24,665 nucleotides of DNA, from positions 1 to 24,665 of the forward strand of contig URMA01000041.1 of assembly GCA_900548875.1 (NCBI GenBank), read 5' to 3'. The stretch comes from an uncultured Porphyromonadaceae bacterium (GTDB lineage Bacteria; Bacteroidota; Bacteroidia; Bacteroidales; Muribaculaceae). The notes beneath the pieces are model-generated. The model had not been told where the DNA came from and ran no database searches. It saw only the letters and a program-made list of their open reading frames with translations. This document shows, one piece after another, positions 23,025-24,665 of this stretch (position 1 is its first letter; every line of letters begins with the position of its first letter). The translations under genes were made by a program, and so were the position numbers.

Positions 23025-24240
23025 ATGGATATGAAACAAAAGAATAGCACCCCAACAGCGAAACGCAACCGACGGATACGGCTCTGTATGTTTGTTTCCG
23101 GGCTGTCGGTATTTGCTCAGCTCTACCTGTTCCAGCCGCTGCTGCCGGAACTGTGCCAATTCTTCGGCGTGGAAATGGCGGCAAGCAGTCTTGCAGTGTC
23201 GCTGTCGACCATCGGCATGGCTGCCGGCCTGCTGTTCTTTGCCTTTACCGCAGACTCGATTGCCCGCGAACGGCTGATGGGCATGGCGCTCATCGCCTCG
23301 TCGCTGCTGACACTGGCAACGGCCTTCGCCGTAAGTTTTCCGCTGCTGCTCGCGCTCAGCTTCCTGAAAGGCGCCACGCTTGCCGGAGTGAGTGCCGTAG
23401 CGTTAGCCTATCTGACAGAAGAAATCGACAAGACGGTCATCGGTGCCGCCATCAGCCTCTACCTGAGCGGCAACACCATCGGAGGCATGTCGGGACGCGT
23501 GGCAGGTACACTTATTGCTGGATGGCATGGCCGCCGTGGGCATCGGCATCACCAGTCTGCTACTCGGCGTGCTGTTCTTCCGGCTGATACCCCGCTCAAC
23601 GAATTTCCGTCCTGTGCAGGTCAGCTTCCGTACGAAAAGCCGACAGATGCACCGTTTGCTCTCGCAACACACGTTTCTGAGCATGTTTCTGATAGCCACG
23701 CTCATTATGGGCACCTTCGTGAGCGTGTACAACTATATTTCCTTTATTCTCAGCTCTCCGGCCTTCCATCTGCCCCATCATCTCATTGCCATGGTGTTTC
23801 TGATGTACACCACCGGCGTGGCAGGCTCGTTCGTGGCCGGAAACCTGTCGGACCGACATGCCCCGGAAAAACTGCTGCAAGGCTTTCTGCTGCTGATGGG
23901 CGCAGGACTGCTGATGCTTTTCCACCTTCGCCTGTGGAGCATTGTCGGCGGACTGGGCGTATTCACTTTCGCCTTTTTCGCCGCCCACACCGTGGCCAGC
24001 CGCATCGTGTCGGTCAACGCTTCGGAAGCCAAAAGCAGCGCAACGAGCCTCTACTGGCTGTTCTACTACGCCGGTTCGGGAATCGTAGGCACGCTGACGG
24101 GGCTGGTGCTCTCCCGCTTTGACTGGAATGTGTTTCTCGCGGTTCTGCTTGGGCTGACAGCCCTTGCGTTCGCCACCTCCGCCGCCCACAGCCCGGCGCT
24201 GCATGCCGTTGCCGCACGCCTCCGTCTTCATCACCGCTAA
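23025..24240 (+). pseudogene. MFS transporter gene interrupted by a single-base frameshift
   Basis: The first frame gives 167 residues with an N-terminal cytoplasmic tail and about five membrane helices (FVSGLSVFAQLYLFQPLLPE; SSLAVSLSTIGMAAGLLFF; LMGMALIASSLLTLATAFAV; LSGNTIGGMSGRVAGTLIAG). It then turns into non-membrane His/Arg-rich sequence. The other frame takes over at about 23527 (MAAVGIGITSLLLGVLFF) and continues with the remaining helices to 24240. The span is 1,216 bases, one more than a multiple of three; removing one base near 23526 gives an unbroken 404-residue, 12-helix protein of normal MFS length. The substrate is unknown. Both halves look well conserved, so the shift is recent or an assembly error. 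The next gene starts 33 bases on. Confidence 0.75.
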
Positions 24241-24273
24241 AACGAATCAATAACAATAAAAACTATTTTGACT

Positions 24274-24665
24274 ATGAAACGAACAACCCTACTGGCCCTT
24301 GCCACACTTCCGCTGCTGGCACAGGCACAACTGCCGACAACCGTCGTTGACAGCAATATCCGCTATTGCGAAAGCACGCTGCCCTATCGCGACGGCGTAC
24401 TGATTGCCAACTTCGGAACGGAACAGCTCAATCCGCTCAACTCGGAAGGTAAAGGCTACATCCTGTATTTCGACGGAAAAACAACGAAAACCGTCATTCC
24501 CGCCGATGGCCATCTGAATGCTCCGAAGGGAATGTATCTCGACGGCGACGATTTCCTCTTCATTGCCGACGTAAACAAAGTGGTGGTTTACGACCTCAAC
24601 GCGCCGACACAACCGCAGACTCTCCAAATGCCGGAAGGCGACCTGTTTGTCAACGATATGGCAGG
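24274..24665 (+). CDS. Exported SMP-30/gluconolactonase-like beta-propeller protein (partial)
   Basis: The window ends inside this gene after 130 codons. It begins with a signal peptide (MKRTTLLALATLPLLAQA, 1-18). The mature part has repeated beta-propeller-like blades, e.g. DGVLIANFG (40-48), GYILYFDGK (60-68), APKGMYLDGDDFLFIADV (about 83-100). The pattern of a short hydrophobic strand ending in AD or AN is typical of SMP-30/LRE-like and NHL-like propellers. It is probably periplasmic and co-transcribed with the MFS gene 33 bases upstream. The C-terminal part, with any active site, is not visible, so the enzymatic role is open. Confidence 0.7.
   Translation, partial: MKRTTLLALATLPLLAQAQLPTTVVDSNIRYCESTLPYRDGVLIANFGTEQLNPLNSEGKGYILYFDGKTTKTVIPADGHLNAPKGMYLDGDDFLFIADVNKVVVYDLNAPTQPQTLQMPEGDLFVNDMA

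Noticed and set aside
22855..23184. Minus-strand open frame of 109 codons across the MFS start
   Set aside because: It overlaps the MFS gene and its promoter; no family is recognised and the composition is not protein-like.
1..24665. tRNA or rRNA genes, CRISPR arrays, insertion sequences, phage genes
   Set aside because: None recognised on either strand by reading; a covariance-model or repeat-finder search was not possible here.

Overview
The window looks like chromosomal DNA from an anaerobic member of the Bacteroidales (Bacteroidaceae/Prevotellaceae side; genus not resolved). The reasons are: many TTTG / TAnnTTTG (-33/-7) promoter matches typical of Bacteroidetes; an rnfBCDGEA operon; GldL and GldM homologues; a secreted protein ending in a type IX secretion (T9SS) sorting domain; and a DUF4923 protein, a family I associate with this group. 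No rRNA, tRNA, CRISPR array, insertion sequence or phage gene was seen.

Layout. (1) 81-5095, plus strand: a compact rnfB-C-D-G-E-A operon for the membrane ferredoxin:NAD+ oxidoreductase, with overlapping genes, closed by a hairpin that can serve both strands. (2) 5119-8054, minus strand: a three-gene unit made of an outer-membrane barrel/coiled-coil/OmpA protein, GldL and GldM. The motor residues are present, but no gldK, gldN or porP lies beside it. (3) 8154-9797, minus strand: a pentapeptide-repeat gene with an in-frame stop near its start, then a flavodoxin-ferredoxin fusion (EFR1 type) and a small TSCPD-domain protein. (4) 9944-10660: a DUF2461 gene divergent from region 3. (5) 10805-13498: a four-gene 2-oxoacid:ferredoxin oxidoreductase operon (ferredoxin, alpha, beta, gamma) with a strong terminator. 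(6) 13685-18172, minus: a 1,495-residue secreted multidomain protein with a T9SS C-terminal signal. (7) 18336-18956, minus: a DUF4923 exported protein with a long leader. (8) 19419-22043: valS. (9) 22218-22732: an RHH antitoxin and YafQ-type toxin with a two-palindrome operator at the promoter. (10) 23025 to the end: an MFS transporter gene broken by a one-base frameshift, then the start of an exported SMP-30-like protein cut off by the window edge.

How they fit together. Oxidation of 2-oxoacids by the Kor/Vor complex would reduce ferredoxin, and Rnf would reoxidise it with NAD+ while pumping ions, so regions 1 and 5 are two halves of one energy circuit. The ion gradient could in turn drive the GldLM motor. 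The T9SS signal on the large secreted protein implies the organism has a type IX system. Whether this GldLM pair is its motor, or a separate motor paired with the OmpA-like protein, is the most interesting open question here. Two genes appear damaged (pentapeptide and MFS); both calls depend on the sequence being free of base errors.
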